Shown one piece after another: positions 1-6,796 of a stretch of DNA of 19,747 nucleotides. A program made the position numbers and the translations under genes. Each line of letters starts with the position of its first letter. Within the stretch, counting starts at the first letter, position 1. This DNA is from JANXUF01 sp043747685 (GTDB lineage Bacteria > Actinomycetota > Acidimicrobiia > Acidimicrobiales > Ilumatobacteraceae): assembly GCA_043747685.1 (NCBI GenBank), contig JAYTOR010000032.1, positions 1-19,747 of the forward strand, written 5' to 3'. The notes under the pieces are model-generated. The model had not been told where the DNA came from, did no database searches, and worked only from the letters and a program-made list of their open reading frames with translations.

Positions 1-153
1 ATTCGTCCGGTTCCCCCAACGACGTCGCCGTCCGCCGATCTCGCCGATCTGGCGGTCGACTCATCAGACGAATCGCCGTTGACGTACGAGTCGGTCCAGG
101 CGGCCTTCGACTCCTCACCGCCAGCCCAGGAACCGAACCACCCCGTCAGCTGA
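1..153 (+). CDS. 3' end of an unidentified gene (partial)
   Basis: Frame 1 is open from the window edge to a TGA at 151-153 and encodes 50 residues. The visible C-terminus is rich in Asp, Ser, Pro and Ala, with acidic patches and no motif I recognise. Third codon positions are mostly G or C, as in the neighbouring real genes, which is the main reason to read this as the tail of a coding region. It converges on the ABC exporter, whose permease ends at 236. The start and most of the protein lie outside the window, so no function can be given. Confidence 0.5.
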   Translation: MRPVPPTTSPSADLADLAVDSSDESPLTYESVQAAFDSSPPAQEPNHPVS

Positions 154-177
154 GACCCCCGCAGTCCCGACAGCGTC

Positions 178-214
178 TGTGCACTCGAGCCATGCGTGAT
201 GGGTGAAGTGCACA
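178..214. repeat. Inverted repeat between convergent genes
   Basis: TGTGCAC at 178-184 is matched by GTGCACA at 208-214, giving 7-bp arms around a 23-nt loop. It lies between the stop of the partial left-edge gene and the stop of the permease gene. There is no T-run on either strand, so it is not a canonical intrinsic terminator. A weak bidirectional terminator or a chance repeat are both possible. Confidence 0.25.
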
Positions 215-235
215 AACGTCAGTTGAAGACCCGAG

Positions 236-958
236 TTATTCCCAGCGGAACAGGCGGGCGGCCAGCGGCGGTGCGACGACTGCCCAGACCGCCAGCACGA
301 TCCACGAGCCTCCAGGTGTCGACTGGCCGCTGAGCGCATGATGGAGGACATCGGCGAGCGCACCCGATGGCAGCAGATGGGCGATGGCCCGCAGCACAGT
401 CGGCAGCTTGGAGAAGGAGATCACCATGCCGCCGAGCAACAGCAGTACGAGGTACAGACCGTTCTGGGCAGCAAGGTTGATCTCCGCCCTCAGCCGGCCG
501 GCGAGCACGAGGCCGACGCCGGCGAAGGCGATGGTGCCGACGACAACGCCACCGACGGCGAGCAGCCAGTTGGCGCCATGCGGGCGCCAGCCAAGAGCGT
601 AGGCGACGGGGATGAGGATGGCGAACTGCACGACCTCGGTGACCACGACCGCAGCAGTCTTGGCGGCAACGAGACGTGGGCGCCCCAACGGCGTCGCTCC
701 GAGCCGCTTGAGCACCTTGTACGAACGCTCGAAACCGGTGGCGATGCCGAGTGCGACCATCGCCGACGACATCACCGCGAGCGCGAGGATGCCGGGTGCG
801 AGAAAGTCGATCGGATGCTTCGTTCCCGTCGGCAGTACATCGACCTTGCTGAAGAAACACAGCAGGATCAGCGGGATGCCGAGTGTCAGCAGCAGTTGCT
901 CGCCATTGCGCAACATCACCTGCAACTCCGAACGCAACTGGGCGACGAACGGCTTCAT
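236..958 (-). CDS. ABC-2 type exporter permease
   Basis: This 240-residue integral membrane protein is the likely permease of an ABC-2 exporter. About six hydrophobic segments are visible, roughly at residues 22-37, 53-77, 98-120, 131-155, 170-187 and 218-238. The basic stretch after the second segment (FERSYKVLKRLGATPL-type) is typical of drug and daunorubicin-resistance-like permeases. It follows the ATPase gene with a 49-nt gap on the same strand, so the two probably form one two-component exporter in the cytoplasmic membrane. A purine-rich GGCGGGAA precedes the ATG at 958. The substrate cannot be read from the sequence; an antibiotic, lipid or cell-wall intermediate are all possible. Confidence 0.88.
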   Translation of the reverse strand: MKPFVAQLRSELQVMLRNGEQLLLTLGIPLILLCFFSKVDVLPTGTKHPIDFLAPGILALAVMSSAMVALGIATGFERSYKVLKRLGATPLGRPRLVAAKTAAVVVTEVVQFAILIPVAYALGWRPHGANWLLAVGGVVVGTIAFAGVGLVLAGRLRAEINLAAQNGLYLVLLLLGGMVISFSKLPTVLRAIAHLLPSGALADVLHHALSGQSTPGGSWIVLAVWAVVAPPLAARLFRWE

Positions 959-1007
959 GGCGTTCCCGCCGTCGTCAATCGGCCGAGGCGGACTGCCGTC
1001 GAGTGGT

Positions 1008-1922
1008 TCACGGCTTGGCAGCCGTCAGCCGCAGGAACACCTCTTCGAGCCTGGCAGGGCCCGCGCGCAGGTCGAGCGACTCGATGTGCTGTTCGGACAG
1101 CCAAGCGGTCAGTCGAGCGATCAACGCGCCGTCCGACGCTCCACCTACGACATACTCCGTATTCTCAGGCGTCGAAGACGTGACCTCGCGGACTGTTCGG
1201 TCGAGATGGATCGACAGATCGACGGCGTTGAGCGGACGGGCAACCTGGAAGCGAATCGACTGTTCGGTGCCGCGAACCTCGGTGAGGGTGCCGTCGGCGA
1301 GCACCTTGCCCCTGTTGAAGATGACGACACGGTCGGCGATCCGCTCGGCTTCGTCCAGCTCGTGTGTCGCCAGCACGACGCAACAGCCGTCGTTCGCCAA
1401 GCCACGCACGAGCGTGCGAATGATCGCCCTGCCACCGACATCGACACCGGACGTCGCCTCGTCGAGGAAGATGATCTCCGGCTTACCCGACAGCGCCAAC
1501 GCGAGCGACAGGCGCTGCTTCTCGCCGCCGGAGAGTCGTCGCCATGTTGCGTTGCGCCGCTCGGTGAGCCCGACCTGTTCGAGCAACTCGTCCGGCACCG
1601 CCCGATCGCCGTTGATCGAGCAGAACAGTGTGGCGACGTCGATGACACGGGCGCTCGGGTAGACGCCGCCTTCCTGCAGCATCACGCCCATCTGCTCGGC
1701 CAGCTTTCGCTGATCAGCTGCTGGATCCATTCCCAGCACCCGCACCGATCCGGTTGTCGGGGAGCGGTAGCCCTCGCACGCCTCGATCGTCGACGTCTTC
1801 CCAGCACCGTTCGGGCCCAGTACCGCAGTGATCACGCCATGATCGGCCCCGAAAGACACACCGTCGACGGCCACCAGATCGCCGTAGCGCATCACCAAGT
1901 CACAAACCTCGACCGCACGCAC
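1008..1922 (-). CDS. ABC exporter ATP-binding protein
   Basis: This is the nucleotide-binding subunit of the exporter, 304 residues from GTG 1922. It has Walker A GPNGAGKT at 36-43, a Q-loop glutamine near 83, signature LSGGEKQR at 130-137, Walker B IIFLDE at 150-155 and an H-loop histidine near 187. The C-terminal third resembles the accessory domain of DrrA/CcmA-like exporter ATPases. An upstream in-frame start at 2018 would add 32 Arg-rich residues, which does not fit the family. The GTG at 1922 has TAGCCT exactly 7 nt upstream, suggesting a leaderless transcript and supporting this start. The gene is divergent from serS and heads the exporter operon. Confidence 0.92.
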   Translation of the reverse strand: MRAVEVCDLVMRYGDLVAVDGVSFGADHGVITAVLGPNGAGKTSTIEACEGYRSPTTGSVRVLGMDPAADQRKLAEQMGVMLQEGGVYPSARVIDVATLFCSINGDRAVPDELLEQVGLTERRNATWRRLSGGEKQRLSLALALSGKPEIIFLDEATSGVDVGGRAIIRTLVRGLANDGCCVVLATHELDEAERIADRVVIFNRGKVLADGTLTEVRGTEQSIRFQVARPLNAVDLSIHLDRTVREVTSSTPENTEYVVGGASDGALIARLTAWLSEQHIESLDLRAGPARLEEVFLRLTAAKP

Positions 1923-1929
1923 GCCAACC

Positions 1930-1935
1930 AGGCTA
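1930..1935 (-). promoter_or_regulatory. -10 element TAGCCT, leaderless start of the exporter operon
   Basis: On the minus strand TAGCCT is followed by 7 nt and then the GTG at 1922. This spacing would put the transcription start at the first base of the start codon. No convincing -35 is seen, which is common in actinobacteria. Confidence 0.5.
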
Positions 1936-1972
1936 CGTCCCGACCTCCCCAACCCGAAACTGAGTCCACTGG

Positions 1973-1990
1973 TGCACCGCCGGCGGTGCA
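1973..1990. promoter_or_regulatory. Perfect 18-bp palindrome, candidate operator
   Basis: TGCACCGCCGGCGGTGCA is a perfect inverted repeat. It sits in the divergent region between the exporter ATPase and serS, about 50 bp upstream of the exporter start and 73 bp upstream of the serS start. Size and symmetry fit a binding site for a homodimeric repressor such as a TetR or GntR member. No regulator gene lies next to it, so its partner is unknown. Confidence 0.45.
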
Positions 1991-2050
1991 AAACGGTCCA
2001 CAGAAGTCTCGATCGCACAATTCGGAGGGGCCCGCCAGCGCACCCTTCGG

Positions 2051-2056
2051 TAGCCT
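2051..2056 (+). promoter_or_regulatory. -10 element TAGCCT, leaderless start of serS
   Basis: TAGCCT is followed by 6 nt and then the GTG start of serS at 2063. The same hexamer and the same 6-nt gap occur before dut. This suggests a leaderless serS mRNA, and there is no Shine-Dalgarno at the usual distance. Confidence 0.5.
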
Positions 2057-2062
2057 GCGTGG

Positions 2063-3376
2063 GTGATCGATATCCGACTCCTCCGCAACGATCCCGAAGC
2101 GGTTCGAGCTGCCATGGCGCGCCGTGGCAAGCCAGAACTACTCGACCAGTTGACTGCGGCGGCGTCCTTCGATTCCCAGCTCAGGGAGATCGCCCTCGAG
2201 CGAGATGCCAACCGCAACAAGATCAACGAACTGTCGAAACAGGTCGGCCAACTCCGCCGAGCAGGCAGCACGCTCGAGGCCGAGGCAACGATGGCCGAGA
2301 GTCGCGAACGTGGCGACGCCGAGAAGCGACTCGCCGGTCAAGCCGATGAGATGCAGACTCGTTTGCACGATCTGTTGCTGCGCATCCCGAATGTTCCGCA
2401 CCCCGACGCGCCGAATGGTGCAGGTGAGGATGACAATCCGGTCGTCAAGGGCCCGATCGCCATGCCGATCGAATTCGCCGACTACCAGCAGGTCCCGCAC
2501 TGGGAGACAGGGCCGGCGCTCGGCATCCTCGACAACGAGCGTGCCGTCAAGATCAGCGGTTCGATGTTCACGATGATGCGTGGCCTCGGGGCGACGATGA
2601 GCAGGGCGTTGTGCCAGTTCGCGCTCGACATGAACGCCGACGAATTCGAGGAGATCCGCCCGCCGTCGCTCGTTACCACGGCGACGTTGACGGCGACCGG
2701 CCAGCTCCCGAAGTTCGCCGACGACGCCTATGCGATCGAACGTGACGACCTGTGGTGTATCCCGACCGCTGAAGTCCCGCTGACCTCGCTCGCCGCTGGC
2801 GAGATCCTTGAAGAAGCTGACCTGCCGATGAAGTTCATGGCCTTCTCGCCGTGCTATCGGCGAGAGGCCGGTTCGGCCGGACGTGACACCCGCGGCATGT
2901 TGCGGACTCACGAATTCGACAAGGTCGAGATCCTCAGCTACGCGACGGCCGAGCAGGCACCGGCACTGTTGCAGATGATGGTCGGTCGCGCCGAGGCGCT
3001 GCTCGCCAAGCTCGAACTGCCGTATCGCATCATCGAGGTCTGTACCGGTGACATGGGCCAGAGTCACCATCGCAGCTTCGACCTCGAAGTCTTCGCGCCG
3101 GGTTCTGACCGCTGGCTGGAAGTCAGCTCGGTCAGCTGGTTCAGTGACTACCAGGGTCGCCGGGCAGACATGCGGTATCGGCCAACGGGGGAGAAGGGCA
3201 CCAAGATCGCCCACACGCTCAACGGTTCGGCGCTTGCGGTGCCTCGCGTCTGGGCTGCCATCGTCGAGAATTGTCGCCAAGCGGACGGGTCTGTGCGGAT
3301 ACCAGACGCGCTGCTGCCGTACATGCGTGGCGCCACCGAAATCCGCCCGAAACAAGTGAATAGCCGAAATGAGTGA
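2063..3376 (+). CDS. serS: Seryl-tRNA synthetase
   Basis: Cytosolic class II aminoacyl-tRNA synthetase that charges tRNA-Ser with serine. Its 437 residues are the normal bacterial length. Residues 28-105 form the charged helical coiled-coil arm that contacts the tRNA long variable arm. The serine-binding TAEVPL is at 235-240. Class II motif 2 spans about 258-290, with FSPCYRREAG and the conserved arginines followed by RTHEFDKVE. The NGSALAVPR stretch near the C-terminus is motif 3. The GTG at 2063 gives the canonical N-terminus MIDIRLLRNDP. It is divergent from the exporter and followed 9 nt later by pdxH. Confidence 0.98.
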   Translation: MIDIRLLRNDPEAVRAAMARRGKPELLDQLTAAASFDSQLREIALERDANRNKINELSKQVGQLRRAGSTLEAEATMAESRERGDAEKRLAGQADEMQTRLHDLLLRIPNVPHPDAPNGAGEDDNPVVKGPIAMPIEFADYQQVPHWETGPALGILDNERAVKISGSMFTMMRGLGATMSRALCQFALDMNADEFEEIRPPSLVTTATLTATGQLPKFADDAYAIERDDLWCIPTAEVPLTSLAAGEILEEADLPMKFMAFSPCYRREAGSAGRDTRGMLRTHEFDKVEILSYATAEQAPALLQMMVGRAEALLAKLELPYRIIEVCTGDMGQSHHRSFDLEVFAPGSDRWLEVSSVSWFSDYQGRRADMRYRPTGEKGTKIAHTLNGSALAVPRVWAAIVENCRQADGSVRIPDALLPYMRGATEIRPKQVNSRNE

Positions 3377-3407
3377 ATAACCGAGATGAGCGAACCGTCC
3401 GAAATGA
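3356..3407 (+). repeat. Degenerate 17-bp tandem repeat carrying the serS stop and pdxH start
   Basis: Three units lie head to tail: 3356-3372, 3373-3389 and 3390-3407 (the last is 18 bp). Each ends in CCGARATGA and begins with G(T/C)GAA. The serS TGA lies at 3374-3376 in unit 2, the pdxH ATG at 3386 in the same unit, and a second in-frame ATG at 3404 in unit 3. A fourth, partial unit begins GTGATCC. Confidence 0.7.
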
Positions 3408-4075
3408 GTGATCCGGCCCCCACCCCGACAGCGCACGGAGACCTTGCCGCCAGGCGAACGCAGTACGAGACCGCAGGGCTCGATATCGGTGACGTCGTTG
3501 CCGACCCGATCGAGCAGTGGTGGGCATGGTTCAACGAGGCCGTCGCTGCCGGCTGTACCGAACCAGAGGCATTCATCGTCTCGACGGTCGATCAGGACGG
3601 CCCAGACTCGCGGTGTGTGCTGGCGAGAGGGGTGGACGAGCGCGGGTTCGCGTTCTACACCAATTACGAGTCAGCCAAGAGCCTGCAGATCGACGGGAGT
3701 GGTCGCGCGGCGATGCTGTTTCCCTGGTTGCAACTGCACCGCCAGGTCCGCGTCCGTGGCAGCGTCGAACGTGTCACGGATGCAGAAAGCGACGCCTATT
3801 TTGTCAACCGCCCCCGTGGCAGCCAGACCGGCGCGTGGGCGTCGCCGCAATCGCAGGTGATCGCCGACCGAGCAGAACTGGAACAGCGCGTCGCTGCGTT
3901 CGAAGCAACGTTCGAAGGCACTGACATTGCTCGCCCCGTGTTTTGGGGTGGATGGCGGATCGTCCCGGACGCCATCGAGTTCTGGCAGGGTCGCCCGAGC
4001 CGTCTCCACGACCGGCTCCGTTACCGCCGCTCGGACAGCGCCGCGACGTGGATCATCGAGCGCCTCGCTCCGTAG
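3386..4075 (+). CDS. pdxH: Pyridoxamine 5'-phosphate oxidase
   Basis: FMN-dependent enzyme that oxidises pyridoxamine or pyridoxine 5'-phosphate to pyridoxal 5'-phosphate, in the last step of the vitamin B6 pathway and in salvage. At 229 residues it is family length. The FMN/substrate segment YTNYESAKS is at 91-99, and the signature RPRGSQTGAWASPQSQ is at 142-157. The C-terminus has the expected FWQGRPSRLHDRLRY motif. Two in-frame ATGs (3386 and 3404) both lie in a tandem repeat. The start 9 nt after the serS stop suggests translational coupling, because no strong Shine-Dalgarno is seen. An Asp/Pro-rich N-terminal tail of about 20 residues is dispensable in this family. Confidence 0.96.
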   Translation: MSEPSEMSDPAPTPTAHGDLAARRTQYETAGLDIGDVVADPIEQWWAWFNEAVAAGCTEPEAFIVSTVDQDGPDSRCVLARGVDERGFAFYTNYESAKSLQIDGSGRAAMLFPWLQLHRQVRVRGSVERVTDAESDAYFVNRPRGSQTGAWASPQSQVIADRAELEQRVAAFEATFEGTDIARPVFWGGWRIVPDAIEFWQGRPSRLHDRLRYRRSDSAATWIIERLAP

Positions 4076-4101
4076 TAGCACTCGATGGAGCGGCTGTCGG
4101 A

Positions 4102-4156
4102 GCCGACGCTGGAGCTCCAGATCGCATCTGGCGCGGGAGCAGGCTCCAGCGTCGGC
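4102..4156. terminator. 14-bp perfect inverted repeat between convergent pdxH and msrA
   Basis: GCCGACGCTGGAGC at 4102-4115 is perfectly complementary to GCTCCAGCGTCGGC at 4143-4156. The 27-nt loop contains a second small hairpin, CCAGAT (4117-4122) with ATCTGG (4126-4131). The element almost fills the 90-bp gap between the two stop codons. There is no U-tract, so a Rho-independent mechanism is not shown; a bidirectional hairpin terminator or 3'-end stabiliser is the best guess. Confidence 0.5.
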
Positions 4157-4165
4157 ACTACTCCG

Positions 4166-4744
4166 CTACTGCTGGCGGGCAAGAAGCTTCCAGTTCGGCC
4201 GGACGAAGTGGCAGGTGTAACCACTCGGGTAGTGCTGCAGGTAGTCCTGGTGCTCAGGCTCTGCCTGCCAGAACGGGCCCGCCTGGGCGACTTGCGTCAC
4301 GACTTTGCCGGGCCATAATCCTGAAGCGCCGACGTCGGCGATCGTGTCTTCGGCGACGACCTTCTGTTCGTTATTCACGTAGAAGATCGCCGACCGGTAG
4401 CCGAGGCCGCGGTCGTTGCCCTGGCGGTTTTTCGTCGATGGGTCGTGGACCTGGAAGAAGAACTCGAGCAGGTCCCGGTACGACGTGACCGTCGGATCGA
4501 AGACGATCTCGATCGCCTCGGCATGGGTGCCGTGATGGCGGTATGTTGCGTTCGCTACGTCGCCTCCGGAGTAGCCGACGCGTGTGCTGATGATGCCGGG
4601 GAGCTGACGGATGAGGTCCTGCATGCCCCAGAAGCAGCCGCCGGCCAAAATCGCCGTTTCGGTCGACTCGCTCATGACCATTTCCTGCGGCGTCGTGACT
4701 GGGTGATCGCCCGTGGTTTCGTGTGATCGTCTGAATAGGTTCAT
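4166..4744 (-). CDS. msrA: Peptide methionine-S-sulfoxide reductase A
   Basis: Repairs oxidised proteins by reducing methionine-S-sulfoxide, using thioredoxin as electron donor. From ATG 4744 the protein has 192 residues. The signature GCFWG is at 36-40 with catalytic Cys37, the conserved GYSGG and HAEAIE segments follow, and a C-terminal Cys178 (GYTCHF) is a likely resolving cysteine. An upstream in-frame ATG at 4795 would add 17 residues, but 4744 has the better Shine-Dalgarno (AAGAGGA, 9 nt away). The N-terminal extension of about 30 residues before the catalytic domain is common in actinobacterial MsrA. It is divergent from the Rieske oxygenase gene and convergent with pdxH. Confidence 0.95.
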   Translation of the reverse strand: MNLFRRSHETTGDHPVTTPQEMVMSESTETAILAGGCFWGMQDLIRQLPGIISTRVGYSGGDVANATYRHHGTHAEAIEIVFDPTVTSYRDLLEFFFQVHDPSTKNRQGNDRGLGYRSAIFYVNNEQKVVAEDTIADVGASGLWPGKVVTQVAQAGPFWQAEPEHQDYLQHYPSGYTCHFVRPNWKLLARQQ

Positions 4745-4815
4745 GCGACTGATCCTCTTTTCGAGAGTGTGTTGTTCCAGTCGGTCGAGAAGCATCGATC
4801 GTTACGTGCTTTACA

Positions 4816-4861
4816 GTGAAACGCAAGACGGGGATTTCACCGTTCCCCGAAGTCCGTGAAA
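4816..4861. promoter_or_regulatory. Three GTGAAA/TTTCAC half-sites and a hairpin upstream of the Rieske gene
   Basis: GTGAAA at 4816-4821, its complement TTTCAC at 4835-4840, and GTGAAA again at 4856-4861 lie about 19-21 bp apart, close to two helical turns. CGGGGA (4829-4834) and TCCCCG (4844-4849) form a perfect 6-bp hairpin that overlaps the middle site. TACAGT at 4812-4817 could be a -10. Operator function is inferred. Confidence 0.3.
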
Positions 4862-4874
4862 GGGATGCCAAAGC

Positions 4875-6086
4875 ATGTCGATCGAAGTTGGCGTCGGCCG
4901 GCCACTGGCACCCTTGCCGCTCGCCGAGCTCGAAATGACCCTGGCACCGTTCGGTCATTCGCGGATGTTGCCACGAGGTGCCTATGTCGATCAGGCGGTG
5001 CTCGATTGGGAGCGCAACCACCTGTTCGATGGCGGTTGGGTGTGCGCCGGTCGAGTGGAGGAGATACCGGAGCCAAGCACGCAGAAGGCGGTCGCTCTCG
5101 GTGCCACAAGCGTGCTGCTGAGCCGCGATGCCGTTGGGCAGCTCTTTGCGTTTGCAAATATCTGCCGCCATCGCGGCCACGAACTGTTGCCATGTGGTGC
5201 GTCCGCGAGGCGCAACTCCATCATCTGCCCCTACCACGCATGGGGATACGCACTCGACGGGACGCTGCGCAACACTCCTCATGTCGGTGAGATGGCGAAC
5301 ATCGTCCCGGACGAACTCGGGTTGATCCGGTTGGCCGTCACCGAGTGGGCCGGTTGGGTGTTCGTGAACGTCGATCGTCAGGCAGGGTCATTTGCTGACT
5401 ATCTCGGCGGGTTTGCGGACATCGCCGCCAATTGGCAGTGCGAGCGGCTCGTCGTCGGTGCAACGCACCACTATGAGCTGCAGGCCAACTGGAAGGTGGC
5501 CGTCGAGAACTATCACGAGTGCTACCACTGCCCGTTGATCCATCCTGAGTTGTGTCGCGTGTCGCCGCACGACAGTGGCGACAACGTCGACGACCTACCG
5601 GGGGCGTTCATCGGCGGGTCGATGATCCTCGCCGAACACGCAGAGACGATGAGCCTCGACGGACATTCTGGTGGCATCACCTTTCCGTCGCTCACCGACG
5701 AACAGCGTCGCCAGGTGCTGTACATCAATGTCTTCCCGAACATGTTGATCAGTCTCCATCCCGACTTCGTGATGACCCATCGGATCCGGCCGGTGACGCC
5801 GACGACGTCCGCCGTCGAATGCCAGTGGCTCTTCGACCCGGTAGCCGTCGCCAGGCCAGATTTCGATCCGTCGTTCGCCGTCGACTTCTGGGACCTGACG
5901 AACCGTCAGGACTGGATGGCGGTCGAGAGTGTGCAGCGTGGGTTGAATTCACCGCAGTTCGTGCCGGGGGTCTTCGCCCACCACGAGGACGCCGTCTACC
6001 ACTTTGCGACGATGATCGCCTCGGCCTATTCCGGCCGGCCGCTCGCACGCAGCTCGATCGCGCCCAGCGCGGTGAGGTCTCGCTGA
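4875..6086 (+). CDS. Rieske non-heme iron oxygenase, alpha subunit (GbcA-like)
   Basis: Ring-hydroxylating-type oxygenase of 403 residues. The Rieske [2Fe-2S] ligands are Cys97-x-His99 (CRHRGH) and Cys118-x2-His121 (CPYHAW). The catalytic mononuclear iron site is E215-x2-H218-x4-H223 in NYHECYHCPLIHPEL, with Asp346 in NRQDW as likely third ligand. The NYHECYHC form resembles the glycine-betaine/stachydrine demethylase branch (GbcA) more than the naphthalene dioxygenase branch, so an N- or O-demethylase is plausible. No reductase or ferredoxin gene is adjacent, so electrons must come from elsewhere. The ATG has AAAGGGA 9 nt upstream. The stop abuts the convergent gene with no gap. Confidence 0.93.
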   Translation: MSIEVGVGRPLAPLPLAELEMTLAPFGHSRMLPRGAYVDQAVLDWERNHLFDGGWVCAGRVEEIPEPSTQKAVALGATSVLLSRDAVGQLFAFANICRHRGHELLPCGASARRNSIICPYHAWGYALDGTLRNTPHVGEMANIVPDELGLIRLAVTEWAGWVFVNVDRQAGSFADYLGGFADIAANWQCERLVVGATHHYELQANWKVAVENYHECYHCPLIHPELCRVSPHDSGDNVDDLPGAFIGGSMILAEHAETMSLDGHSGGITFPSLTDEQRRQVLYINVFPNMLISLHPDFVMTHRIRPVTPTTSAVECQWLFDPVAVARPDFDPSFAVDFWDLTNRQDWMAVESVQRGLNSPQFVPGVFAHHEDAVYHFATMIASAYSGRPLARSSIAPSAVRSR

Positions 6087-6695
6087 CTATCGGGTCGTTG
6101 GCCAGGCGTTGACGGCGTCGACGAGCGCATCGATCAGGCTGGCGGTGTGCGGGACGAGACCTGGACCTTTCCAGTCGGCCCAGATCGGGCTCGAGCCGCG
6201 GATCCTCGGTGGCAGCTCCAACTGCACGCCGGCGTTGGCGACGACGTTGACCGGGTTGTTGACGTGCAGGCCGCGCAGTTCCAGCGGGATGTCGTCGATG
6301 TCGGTGATCGACTCGTAACCCGGCAGCGCAGAGCGGAGATGGGTCGCCATGTGTTCGGCAAGCGCCCGGTTCTGTCCTCCCAGCAGCAGCTTCGTCCAGA
6401 ATTTGTCACGCCCGTAGCCGTGAACGGTGATGACGGTGTCGACGTGGGCGACGAACTCGGCGAGAACAGGCGAGTCGTCCGGCGTGAAGCAGGTCGATGG
6501 GATGTGGCGCTGATGGTCGTGCGGCATGTGCACGCCGTAGTACGACGCATCGCAGCGTTCGGCGGCGGCACGGGCGATGACGTCCGTCATCGCTTCGAGC
6601 GCGCCGCCGTGGAAGGCCATGAACCCGAATGTCCCGCGCAATTCGAGGATCTCCTCGACGCCCGGAAATTCGAGCAGTTCGGCGAAGGGTCCCAT
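6087..6695 (-). CDS. Poly-gamma-glutamate hydrolase family protein
   Basis: A 202-residue protein resembling the PghP/DUF867 zinc peptidase family, which cleaves poly-gamma-glutamate. Visible family marks are FMAFHGGALE (His29, Glu34) near the N-terminus, VHGYGRDK with His92 in the middle, and QLELPPRIRG (Glu170) near the C-terminus, consistent with a carboxypeptidase-like zinc site. No signal peptide or membrane segment is seen, so the form encoded here would be cytoplasmic. TGGAG lies just upstream of the ATG, and CAGAAT sits 7 nt upstream as a possible imperfect -10. The gene converges on the Rieske gene with no gap. The real substrate is unknown. Confidence 0.8.
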   Translation of the reverse strand: MGPFAELLEFPGVEEILELRGTFGFMAFHGGALEAMTDVIARAAAERCDASYYGVHMPHDHQRHIPSTCFTPDDSPVLAEFVAHVDTVITVHGYGRDKFWTKLLLGGQNRALAEHMATHLRSALPGYESITDIDDIPLELRGLHVNNPVNVVANAGVQLELPPRIRGSSPIWADWKGPGLVPHTASLIDALVDAVNAWPTTR

Positions 6696-6796
6696 TCACT
6701 CCATTCTGACGTCGTTCGACTGGAACCGGCAGCGCGCCAGTCGACGACGGGCACGAAGTCACACAGATCGCCGAATCTGACGGACGGCGTCAGCCG

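Noticed and set aside
338..1183. Long plus-strand ORF (281 codons) across the exporter genes
   Set aside because: It is antisense to the permease and ATPase, has a composition rich in Arg, Gln and Glu without domains, and the minus-strand frames carry clear ABC motifs.
2138..3436. Minus-strand ORF of 432 codons opposite serS
   Set aside because: Shadow of the high-GC serS gene; no recognisable domain, and serS motifs are unambiguous on the plus strand.
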